Below, one piece after another: positions 8,093-15,771 of a stretch of DNA of 64,000 bases (position 1 is its first letter; every line of letters begins with the position of its first letter). This stretch comes from Parvimonas micra (GTDB lineage: Bacteria; Bacillota; Clostridia; Tissierellales; Peptoniphilaceae). The notes under the pieces were generated by a model. That model saw only the letters and a list, made by a program, of their open reading frames with translations, was not told the DNA's origin and ran no database searches. A program made the position numbers and the translations under genes. The stretch covers positions 613,963 to 677,962 of the forward strand of contig NZ_JAJTJP010000001.1 of assembly GCF_021300775.1 (NCBI RefSeq), read 5' to 3'.

Positions 8093-8194
8093 TTAAATAA
8101 AATTATCAGTATCTTCGTTGTCTATGCCTAGGATTTCTTTTTCGAGACATTTTTCGTCTCTACTATTAAATATTATTAGTGAATCTCTATCCAT
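8093..8194 (-). CDS. Small 33-residue ORF after cas3, unknown
   Basis: ATG at 8194 with an AGGTGAT ribosome site, eight bases beyond the cas3 stop, encoding an acidic 33-residue peptide starting MDRDSLIIFNSRDEK and ending DTDNFI. It occupies the place where cas4, cas1 and cas2 normally follow cas3 in I-B loci, but I see no similarity to their starts. It may be a leftover of a deleted gene or an unrecognised small protein. The ribosome site and tight spacing are its only support. Confidence 0.4.
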   Translation of the reverse strand: MDRDSLIIFNSRDEKCLEKEILGIDNEDTDNFI

Positions 8195-8202
8195 AAAATC
8201 AC

Positions 8203-10569
8203 CTATATAAAACTGTCGTATTCATATTCATAGTCTATTTTATCGACATCAATTATTTTTTCAAATCCTGTACTGTCTAACAACTTTCCTTCTTCAGAAG
8301 TCAATCTGATAAATCCTTTTTCGTCATATTTACAATATACTTTGTATAAGTTTATATTTTTTGATATTTCAATTTTTTCTTTTAAATATCTAGTATCATA
8401 TAAACCAACAGATACAGTATATTTCATAAGTTCATCTAACTTTTTGGTAAATTTTAACTTTAAATCTATTTTTTCATCTTCAGATTCACTGCAAAATAAT
8501 TTGCTCTTTATATCTTTAAGTTCATTTAATACTGAATTTATCTCATTTTCATTTAAAAGTCCTCTTTCAACATCTACAGGAAAAACATTAAATGATATAA
8601 TATCTCTAAATGTCTGTTTAGTTTCAGCCTCTATTCCCAAATCTCTTAATGATATATTAATATAATTATATCTGTCCCTATATTCTTCCAAAAATGCAGA
8701 CTTCTTTATTTTTTCTAATGTGAAAAATTCTTTTATTAAATTCTGTTTGTCCTTTTCAGTTAAAATTCCATCACCTTTTTGTTTAATTGCCTCTTTACTT
8801 AAATCATAAATTTCTTTATAAATAAATCCTTTTTTTGAATCTTTATTATCTTTTAATAAATTTTTATTTATTTCTGTAAAAACATAGCAGTTGTAATCAT
8901 TAACTTCTTTTTCACCTTTCCTATTAACTCTACCAAGCCTTTGAAATAAACCATTTAAATCTGAAAGTTCGGTAAATAAGAAATCAAAATCTATATCTAA
9001 ACTTGCCTCTACTATTTGCGTTGATATCCAAATTTCATTTTCTATATTTTCAGTTTTTCCAACTTCTATTATCTTATTTTCTTTTTCATTTCTCTCTTTT
9101 TTTATAAATTTACTGTGTAAAATATTTACATTTTCTAATCCCTTTTGTTTTAAATCTGCAAAAACTTCTTGAGATTTTTTTATTGTATTACAAACAACTA
9201 AATATTTTTTGTTTTTTGAATCGTTTTTTACATAATGATTATAGATATATTCTGAATTAAGTTCTTCATCCAATATTTTTACATTATGTCTTTTTATATC
9301 ATTTGTAAATTCTTTAGTAATAAATTTATATTTTTGCTTCTGTTCGTTCAAATAATCTAAATTTTCCGTAAGTAACAAGTCTTTTATGAAAGGTGGAAAA
9401 GTTGCTGTAAATATGGAAACTTTCCCACCTATTTCAATTATATCCTGTATTCCACGAATTAGAGTTGCAAGAAGCTCAGGACTATATGCCTGTATTTCAT
9501 CTATAACAACTTTTGAATAACTCATCATGGCATTTTTAAATTCAAATCCTTTACTTCTAAAAACAAAATCAAAAATCTGATCAGGTGTTGTTATATTTAA
9601 AGGAATAGAAAACTTTTTACTATTTTCGTAATAGGATAAAATTTTATCATTATCTTCACCATCAAAATTCTCAAGATATATACTCAAAGTATCACTATGC
9701 AATAATGCAATCTTTTCTTCGATTTCTTCACCATTACAAATATTATTTCTAATCCTTTTATAAATAGAATTTATAGCTGTTTTTAAAGGCAACACAAAAA
9801 ATCCTTTGGTATCACCAATCCAATGTAATCCTGCTTCAGTCTTTCCCATTCCAGTCTGTGCAATTACTATTAAATTTTCTTTTTTATTTTCCTTACAAAA
9901 ATTTTGTAATTCATTCCAATTAGCTTTGTCATTTTTTCTTTTCCAACAGTTCAGCAAATTATCCAATCCATTTTCCAAAAAATTAGGATAAAATTCAATA
10001 GGAATATGAGCACTTGCAGAATAATCACATTTATTGAGCAATCCTAAAATTTTTATAAAGTCAATTTGATTTTCTTTATAAGAATCTTTAATTTTTTTTA
10101 AATTTCTATCTAATTTTTCTTTTCGATTCTTGTCTAAATCAGGATAAATATTTAAAAGTCTCTCTAATATCAACTTTCTATTGTCTTCACAAGTTATATA
10201 TTTAAAATTATCGATATAATGATGATGATTAAAAATTGCATAAGAAGCCAAATTATTCTCATCAAAAAAACTTTTAGAAAATTTATTTAATTCAATATAC
10301 ATCATATAATATGACAATATATTATGAGGAACCTCTTTAAACTTATCAAATTTAGTATTATTTTTAAGCCTTTCAGTAAATAAAGAATTTGCCTTACCTA
10401 CGTCATGGTATATAATTGCTCTTTCTAAAATTTTACTATCTTCAGTATCTACATAATCCAAACTTATAAGTAATTCTAAACATTTTAATAAGTTTTCTGT
10501 GTGCTCCTCAATAGTTTCATCTGGTTTTGCAAGCGACTTTGCTATAGTTCTATTTTTGAAAATTTCCAT
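8203..10569 (-). CDS. cas3: CRISPR-associated helicase-nuclease Cas3 (HD + DEAD-like)
   Basis: 788 residues. After Cascade has opened the target, Cas3 nicks and unwinds the displaced strand. The HD nuclease domain is at about residues 1-210 with HD at 55-56 (IIYHDVGKA) and HHHYID near 115-120. The superfamily 2 helicase follows: Walker A TGMGKT at 239-244, DEIQ at 357-360, TAT at 388-390 and the arginine motif QRLGRVNRKG further on. The HD and helicase domains are fused and look complete. Starts 8 bases after the cas5 stop, in the cas6-cas8b-cas7-cas5-cas3 operon. DEIQ instead of DExH is usual in this Cas3 group as I remember it. Confidence 0.94.
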   Translation of the reverse strand: MEIFKNRTIAKSLAKPDETIEEHTENLLKCLELLISLDYVDTEDSKILERAIIYHDVGKANSLFTERLKNNTKFDKFKEVPHNILSYYMMYIELNKFSKSFFDENNLASYAIFNHHHYIDNFKYITCEDNRKLILERLLNIYPDLDKNRKEKLDRNLKKIKDSYKENQIDFIKILGLLNKCDYSASAHIPIEFYPNFLENGLDNLLNCWKRKNDKANWNELQNFCKENKKENLIVIAQTGMGKTEAGLHWIGDTKGFFVLPLKTAINSIYKRIRNNICNGEEIEEKIALLHSDTLSIYLENFDGEDNDKILSYYENSKKFSIPLNITTPDQIFDFVFRSKGFEFKNAMMSYSKVVIDEIQAYSPELLATLIRGIQDIIEIGGKVSIFTATFPPFIKDLLLTENLDYLNEQKQKYKFITKEFTNDIKRHNVKILDEELNSEYIYNHYVKNDSKNKKYLVVCNTIKKSQEVFADLKQKGLENVNILHSKFIKKERNEKENKIIEVGKTENIENEIWISTQIVEASLDIDFDFLFTELSDLNGLFQRLGRVNRKGEKEVNDYNCYVFTEINKNLLKDNKDSKKGFIYKEIYDLSKEAIKQKGDGILTEKDKQNLIKEFFTLEKIKKSAFLEEYRDRYNYINISLRDLGIEAETKQTFRDIISFNVFPVDVERGLLNENEINSVLNELKDIKSKLFCSESEDEKIDLKLKFTKKLDELMKYTVSVGLYDTRYLKEKIEISKNINLYKVYCKYDEKGFIRLTSEEGKLLDSTGFEKIIDVDKIDYEYEYDSFI

Positions 10570-10577
10570 TTAATCCC

Positions 10578-11696
10578 CTAAACTAAACTAACAATATAAC
10601 CATCATCATCCAAATAAATATTTTTATCTGTAGATATATTATATTCTTTTAATTCATCAAAATCTATTTCATATTCAGATAAATAACCAACTCTGTACTT
10701 TTTAAATTTTCTTTTTCCATCTTGTATTTCGTAATTTTTATTAATATAATAATTAGTCCCTCTTGCTTCTAGTCTTTCAGTTATCTCTTTAAAAATATCT
10801 TTTAAAAAAACTACTTCTTTTTCAATTGCATCTGTTGGAACAAATCCACTATTATATATAAATTCAATATCATTAGGATTATCTTCATAAATATTTACAA
10901 ATTTAACTTCTTTTATCTCAACAAAATCTTCACTTCTTCCTAGTGATGTAAAATTTATTATATTTTTTTCAACGGTATCCAAAACTTCTTTAGAACCCCT
11001 AACATGAACTACCAAATCTACATCATAAAGAACTTCATAATATTTAATAGAAGTAGTTAATGAAGCATAATAAGAATACGGAATTGCAAATTTGCTATTT
11101 TTCTCTTCATCAAATTGTAATTTTTCAAGCTTTATTTTTGAATTTAAATCATTAATTTCAGACAAAAGATTTTTATATTCCTCTGATTTCTTATCAAATT
11201 GTTTTTGTCTCATTTTAAGTTTAGAAATTTCATCTTTTATACTTTTTTCAAAAATTTTAAAATCATCTGACTTATTTTGATAAAATTCTCTTAGATTACA
11301 TATTCTGATGTATTCTTTCAATTCTTCTTCATCATATATATCTATAGTTGTCCGATTCTTAAAACTATTTCCCTTAGGTTTTAAGGCTTTAGCAATAATT
11401 TTATATCCTTCATTAAAAGTATCAGGATTTTTTAATTTAACTAAAATTCCTCTATCATCCATAACATTATTTAAAAATGCTTGATCCTTATACATTTCTT
11501 TCCCTAAGGATTGAAATCTACCTTGAATACTTATATCCATATCTTTGTATTCTTTATAGTTACAAGCATTATGAATTGCACCGATTATGGTTGAATAAGG
11601 TGGAAGTGGATAAGTCATTTTATTTTCTGAAGTTTCCTCTTTTTTATAATTTGCTTTATTTTGATGTAACTTTATCCTTAAAAGTTTATCCTTCAT
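10578..11696 (-). CDS. cas5: Type I-B Cascade subunit Cas5 (Cas5t-like), enlarged
   Basis: 372 residues, against about 230-260 for many Cas5 proteins. Caps the 5' handle of the crRNA in Cascade. The N-terminal RRM-type start (LLRIKLHQNKANYKK...TYPLPPYSTIIGAIHNAC) is the hallmark of the Cas5t group. A Lys/Glu-rich, probably coiled-coil insert at about residues 145-200 accounts for much of the extra length. A Gly/Asn-containing segment (GTNYYINKNYEI) precedes the C-terminus. The ATG overlaps the end of cas7 by 11 bases, implying translational coupling. Confidence 0.88.
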   Translation of the reverse strand: MKDKLLRIKLHQNKANYKKEETSENKMTYPLPPYSTIIGAIHNACNYKEYKDMDISIQGRFQSLGKEMYKDQAFLNNVMDDRGILVKLKNPDTFNEGYKIIAKALKPKGNSFKNRTTIDIYDEEELKEYIRICNLREFYQNKSDDFKIFEKSIKDEISKLKMRQKQFDKKSEEYKNLLSEINDLNSKIKLEKLQFDEEKNSKFAIPYSYYASLTTSIKYYEVLYDVDLVVHVRGSKEVLDTVEKNIINFTSLGRSEDFVEIKEVKFVNIYEDNPNDIEFIYNSGFVPTDAIEKEVVFLKDIFKEITERLEARGTNYYINKNYEIQDGKRKFKKYRVGYLSEYEIDFDELKEYNISTDKNIYLDDDGYIVSLV

Positions 11697-12588
11697 AATA
11701 TTTTTTTACATCCCCTTTTAACTTTTTAAAAAATTCAATAACACTTATAGGATTTAACTTTTCTTTTATTTCCTTTTCATTTACAAAGTTTCCACCTTCA
11801 ATAAATGCTATTTTATAATCTTCTTTCTTTAGCCTTTCAATCAATTCATCAGTTATTTTTAGTGTGCTTTTTGTAACATTCACGACATTATCAAAATAGT
11901 GAGTTTTACAACTTCCAATTCCTCCAAATATTAGTAAAGGCTCAGAATTATCAAGATTTCCTTTAACAACTAATGATAAATTTTCTATTGTTTCCAATAT
12001 TAAATTTACTCTTTCAATTTTTTCTGAAACTTCTGCCTCTGCATCAAAATTTTCATCAACACCCACTTTGTCTAAATCAAATGTTATACTGTATTTTTTT
12101 AATGATTTATCAAACTCATATTGATATGGCATAAGTCCAGATTCTCCGGCTTTTTCTTGTAAATTTATTCCATTATCTCTGGCATAAGTTGATGCTAAAC
12201 ATAAATTATTGTGAAATCTTGTTTCATTAACAAATTCATCACATGCAACCGCATCTGTTAAATAAAATGAACTTTTTCTTATAACTGTTAAATTATTAGT
12301 ATTCATATATCCGCCTTCAAGCGCTCTGCAATTTGATGCATTCAATTTTTCAGTAACTTCTTTTTGAGTTACTTTTTTATCAACTACAACCTTTAAATCA
12401 TCATACATTCCACTTTGAGTCATAATTGCATTTTTCATACTTTCTCTACTTCTTGTAGCATAAATTTTACCATTTTTAAAAACTTTTTGTACAGATGATG
12501 CATTCCCCAAAGTTTCTCCATAATTTGATGTAATATTACATACTACAGTAAGTGTTAATCCTAAATTTTTCTTTTCTTTATTTTCCAT
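11686..12588 (-). CDS. cas7: Type I-B Cascade backbone Cas7 (Cst2/DevR family)
   Basis: 300 residues. Cas7 copies form the helical backbone that coats the crRNA spacer. The N-terminal LGLTLTVVCNITSNYGETLGNASSVQK and KIYATRSRESMKNAIM are typical of Cst2/DevR proteins, as is a late GGIGSCKTHYFDNV segment. Start ATG at 12588 with AGGAGG seven bases upstream. The stop lies inside the first codons of cas5. Family assignment rests on recognised motifs and operon position. Confidence 0.9.
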   Translation of the reverse strand: MENKEKKNLGLTLTVVCNITSNYGETLGNASSVQKVFKNGKIYATRSRESMKNAIMTQSGMYDDLKVVVDKKVTQKEVTEKLNASNCRALEGGYMNTNNLTVIRKSSFYLTDAVACDEFVNETRFHNNLCLASTYARDNGINLQEKAGESGLMPYQYEFDKSLKKYSITFDLDKVGVDENFDAEAEVSEKIERVNLILETIENLSLVVKGNLDNSEPLLIFGGIGSCKTHYFDNVVNVTKSTLKITDELIERLKKEDYKIAFIEGGNFVNEKEIKEKLNPISVIEFFKKLKGDVKKYYEG

Positions 12589-12601
12589 TTTTTAAATCCT
12601 C

Positions 12602-14128
12602 CTACTTATTTTCATTATTTACATTTCTATTATTATCTTCTTTAACACGTAGTGCATTTACAAATGTATATGCTACATTTTTATTTTTTTCAAAATCTTT
12701 AAACAAATAATATGCAAAATCAAATGTTACAGAGCTATAAGATGAAAGTTGAAGTAATGTTACTGAAAACTTTTCATAATCTTTAAAAGTCAAACAGGAA
12801 ATTAATTTATTCCTATATGCATCGATTTTTCTAGGTGTATCTTTTAATTTAAAAACGACTTTTTCTGCACTTTCTCTGGCATTAAACAAATTAAAATTCA
12901 TTTGTTTCTCTTCCTTTTCCAATTGCTCTTTTTCTTTTTTGTTATTTACCATAATATCAACTCCTTCATATATTTTTTGGTTTATTCTAATTAATTGACT
13001 TATTAAAAAACTATGGTTATCTATTTTGTTTTCTTTGTTATCTTTATTTTTTGGCTTACTGCCATCTCTAAGGAGCTTATCAATTAGATAATCCAAATAC
13101 TTAGTATATAGGATACAATCAATAACTTCATCTAAAATTGGTTCATATTCATCAGTTCTCAATTTACAAGGATAGTTTATTGCTTTAAAAATATTATCAT
13201 CTTTTATATCTGAAATTTTTTCAAAAATTTTAATAGCTGAATTTCTTAAAAACATAGTTTCAAAATATTCCTTATTTTCCTTTTTACCATTTTTAATCTG
13301 CATATTTTTAGATATTATTTCAACTTCATAATCTAAAAATCTTGAGACATTTTTTGTGGTAAAAAATAAATTCAACTTAAAGTTTTCGAATATTCCAACT
13401 GAATTTTTCTTATCTAAATCCAAATTTTTATCTGTTAAATAATCATTTGATTTTAATAACATATCGGTTGAAAAATTATTATTAATAAAAAACGAACTAT
13501 CTCCTTTTGAGAAAGCAAATGGAATATAATCAAATTCGCAATAATCTTCAAATACATAGGTATTATAGTCCCAATTAAATGATAAAGATTTTGTCTTTCT
13601 ACCTTGATCAACATAGTATCCCAATAATCTACATATTTTTTGTTTCTCTTTTCCCATACAACTCGGATTACAAAATTTTGAATACATTGATTTTGCCCCT
13701 TCAAATGTCTTTTTTATTAATTCAAGCTTATTATCAGATATTTTCAATAAAATATTATCCTTGTTTTTTATAGAAATTTCATCATTTTTAAATATACTCT
13801 TCATTATTGTATTACAAAAACTTTTTAAATTTTTAACTTTTTCCTCATCAAAATCTTCAGAATTTAAAAGATTTTCCAATCTTTTATGATGCATTTTATC
13901 TTCATAATATTCTTCTGCAAATTCATAATATTTTTCTTCATTTTTTGATATATCTATATCATCAAAATTATATAAAAGCACATCTTTTCTTCCATTATAT
14001 TCTGTTGAATAATTGAGATTATGATACCTTAGATACCTTATAATTCCAACTGCAGCAGCTGAAAATCTCCAATCGGAAAAATCTAATTTTCTATCATATC
14101 CGTTAAAAATTCCTTTTTCTTCTATCAT
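12602..14128 (-). CDS. cas8b: Type I-B Cascade large subunit Cas8b (Cst1-like)
   Basis: 508 residues starting at ATG 14128, whose A is the last base of the cas6 stop (TAATG) and which has GGGAG eight bases upstream; an in-frame TTG five codons earlier is part of the ribosome site region. The large subunit reads the PAM and supports Cas3 recruitment. It resembles Cst1, the 'CXXC-CXXC' family: WRFSAAAVGIIRYLRYH near the start, and CNPSCMGKEKQKIC with Cys at about 153, 157 and 166. The zinc-knuckle spacing is degenerate and the second Cys pair has only one clear member. Charged, Lys/Glu-rich stretches occur at about 380-410. Divergent family, so the assignment leans on position. Confidence 0.83.
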   Translation of the reverse strand: MIEEKGIFNGYDRKLDFSDWRFSAAAVGIIRYLRYHNLNYSTEYNGRKDVLLYNFDDIDISKNEEKYYEFAEEYYEDKMHHKRLENLLNSEDFDEEKVKNLKSFCNTIMKSIFKNDEISIKNKDNILLKISDNKLELIKKTFEGAKSMYSKFCNPSCMGKEKQKICRLLGYYVDQGRKTKSLSFNWDYNTYVFEDYCEFDYIPFAFSKGDSSFFINNNFSTDMLLKSNDYLTDKNLDLDKKNSVGIFENFKLNLFFTTKNVSRFLDYEVEIISKNMQIKNGKKENKEYFETMFLRNSAIKIFEKISDIKDDNIFKAINYPCKLRTDEYEPILDEVIDCILYTKYLDYLIDKLLRDGSKPKNKDNKENKIDNHSFLISQLIRINQKIYEGVDIMVNNKKEKEQLEKEEKQMNFNLFNARESAEKVVFKLKDTPRKIDAYRNKLISCLTFKDYEKFSVTLLQLSSYSSVTFDFAYYLFKDFEKNKNVAYTFVNALRVKEDNNRNVNNENK

Positions 14129-14868
14129 TAAATCATCTCCCAAGATTCTATATGCTGTAATAGTCCAAAACCGGATGCATTTTTACTTCCAACAGACGAA
14201 ATCAGCATTTCATTTAATAAGCTATTATCTGCTTTAATTACAATTACTCCTAAACTAACATCTATATATAATCCATAAAAAAGTACAACTGCCTTCTTCA
14301 TTTCAGAAATATCAATCTTCATATTATCTATAGAGTTTGAATAACTTGGAAAATGGATTTTTAAATTTTCTTTAAATTTATCAAAGAAATCCTCATCTTC
14401 AACAGTTATATGTCTGTCTGTATTATCTTCTCTATTATGTTCACGAATGACAAGAGGAGAACAAAATTTAAATCTTGCACAATTTCTCACAATATTTTTT
14501 TCATTGACAATTTTAGCATCTGTTAAAACTATAAAATTATTTTCAGAAATTTTAAATTCCTTGTCTTTATATTCTAAAAACGAATTGAAAAAGATAATTC
14601 CAACATCTGTTTTTGGAGATTTAAAAGTAATCTCAAAATTATTTTCTCCAACTTCAATTCTGTTAGAAAAAAATTTGGGTTTAAAAAATTTAACTGCCCA
14701 TGAATATTTTTTTTCATCACTTTTGATATAATCATCCCCAAAAAACTTTTCAAAAAATTCACCATTAGAATAATTTGATACTGCTGTTTTAAAAAATTTA
14801 ATACAGAAACGATGATAATCTTTAGGTATGAAATTATTATCTGTTTTAAATTTTAAAACGATTTTCAT
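14128..14868 (-). CDS. cas6: CRISPR RNA endonuclease Cas6
   Basis: 246 residues from ATG 14868; GAGAGGTG stands six bases ahead, and the GTG inside it (14877) is not the start. Cas6 cuts within each repeat to release crRNAs and often remains on the 3' hairpin. The C-terminal glycine-rich loop of the family is present (SSVGSKNASGFGLLQ). The N-terminal half shows a RAMP-like alternation of strands and helices; no catalytic His can be assigned with certainty (several near residues 20 and 155). First gene of the cas operon, with TAATG coupling to cas8b. Confidence 0.85.
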   Translation of the reverse strand: MKIVLKFKTDNNFIPKDYHRFCIKFFKTAVSNYSNGEFFEKFFGDDYIKSDEKKYSWAVKFFKPKFFSNRIEVGENNFEITFKSPKTDVGIIFFNSFLEYKDKEFKISENNFIVLTDAKIVNEKNIVRNCARFKFCSPLVIREHNREDNTDRHITVEDEDFFDKFKENLKIHFPSYSNSIDNMKIDISEMKKAVVLFYGLYIDVSLGVIVIKADNSLLNEMLISSVGSKNASGFGLLQHIESWEMI

Positions 14869-14930
14869 AACGAACACCTCTCTTTATATTAATTTATTAT
14901 TATCTTATTTTAATTTTAAATTTTAATATT

Positions 14931-15617
14931 TTAATCAAATTTCTTAGGTTCATAAATTTTATAATATTTTCCTTTGTATTTTATTATATTATCCTGCTTT
15001 TTATATTCATTTGTGGCTGAAATTTTAACCTCTGCTTCGTATAAGTCGGATTTTATTAATAGTTTTCCTTTTTGGTCGTATAATTCAATTTTTTTATCTT
15101 TCATTTTAGTTATATTTTTTATTTCACTCTTAAAAATTTCTTCAAGAATAGATTTTTCTTTTAGTTCTTTAAAATCACTTACTCCGTTTTCAATAACTAT
15201 TGTGTATGAAATGCTATAGATATTTTTTGTAGTTTCATATTCATCAAGACTTTTTATTTCAAAAAGTAATATTATAATAATAAAAACTACACTTATTATA
15301 TGTTTTATTTTTTCAGATTTCTTTGATATTATGATGAAAAAGATGTCTTCTAACAAACCCAAAACCCATACAAATAATCCTATAACTACCAAATCTACAA
15401 TAAAAAAGAGTATAATTACTAAAGCAGCAATAACAAAATGAAATAATCCATAAAACTTTAAAATCTTTTCAGGATTTTTCATTTTAGGATTTCTCATTAA
15501 AATATTATATACTTCAGAAACATACTCTTTATTTCTAATCTTATAGAACATAAGTCCTATATATACATATCTAGTCAAAATTAAAACCATTAAACCATAA
15601 AAAAATAAGTATCTCAT
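14931..15617 (-). CDS. Multi-pass membrane protein of unknown function
   Basis: 228 residues that I do not recognise. Membrane segments are likely at about residues 3-25, 52-75, 76-98 and 105-125, followed by a polar C-terminal domain of about 100 residues rich in Lys, Glu and Tyr, ending KYKGKYYKIYEPKKFD. The ribosome site AGGAGG is good. It is the gene immediately upstream of the cas operon, but nothing ties it to CRISPR. A fragment of the same 3' end lies beyond the CRISPR array at 6922-6976, so this gene, or a relative, was present on both sides of the locus. Confidence 0.7.
   Translation of the reverse strand: MRYLFFYGLMVLILTRYVYIGLMFYKIRNKEYVSEVYNILMRNPKMKNPEKILKFYGLFHFVIAALVIILFFIVDLVVIGLFVWVLGLLEDIFFIIISKKSEKIKHIISVVFIIIILLFEIKSLDEYETTKNIYSISYTIVIENGVSDFKELKEKSILEEIFKSEIKNITKMKDKKIELYDQKGKLLIKSDLYEAEVKISATNEYKKQDNIIKYKGKYYKIYEPKKFD
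14947..14984 (-). repeat. Right copy of the direct repeat flanking the CRISPR-Cas locus
   Basis: The 3' end of the membrane-protein gene; 37 of 38 bases match 6930-6967 in the same orientation. Between the copies lie only the array and the cas genes. Confidence 0.85.
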
Positions 15618-15724
15618 TGTTATCCTCCTAGTAATCTTAACAAGTTACAACTTAAGATGATTATAACAAATTAAACTAATATATTCAGCAATTTAATGAA
15701 AATATTTTCATAAAAATTAATAAC

Positions 15725-15755
15725 AAAAAATAGCGAAGTTTCCTTCGCTATTCTT
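15725..15755 (-). terminator. Terminator of transketolase gene
   Basis: Hairpin AATAGCGAAG-TTTC-CTTCGCTATT followed by TTTTTTG on the minus strand, just after the tkt stop. Confidence 0.85.
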
Positions 15756-15771
15756 TACAAATTTTTATTAA

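Noticed and set aside
8342..8665. Plus-strand frame of 107 codons inside cas3
   Set aside because: Shadow of cas3: Phe/Ser-rich composition typical of the antisense of AT-rich genes.
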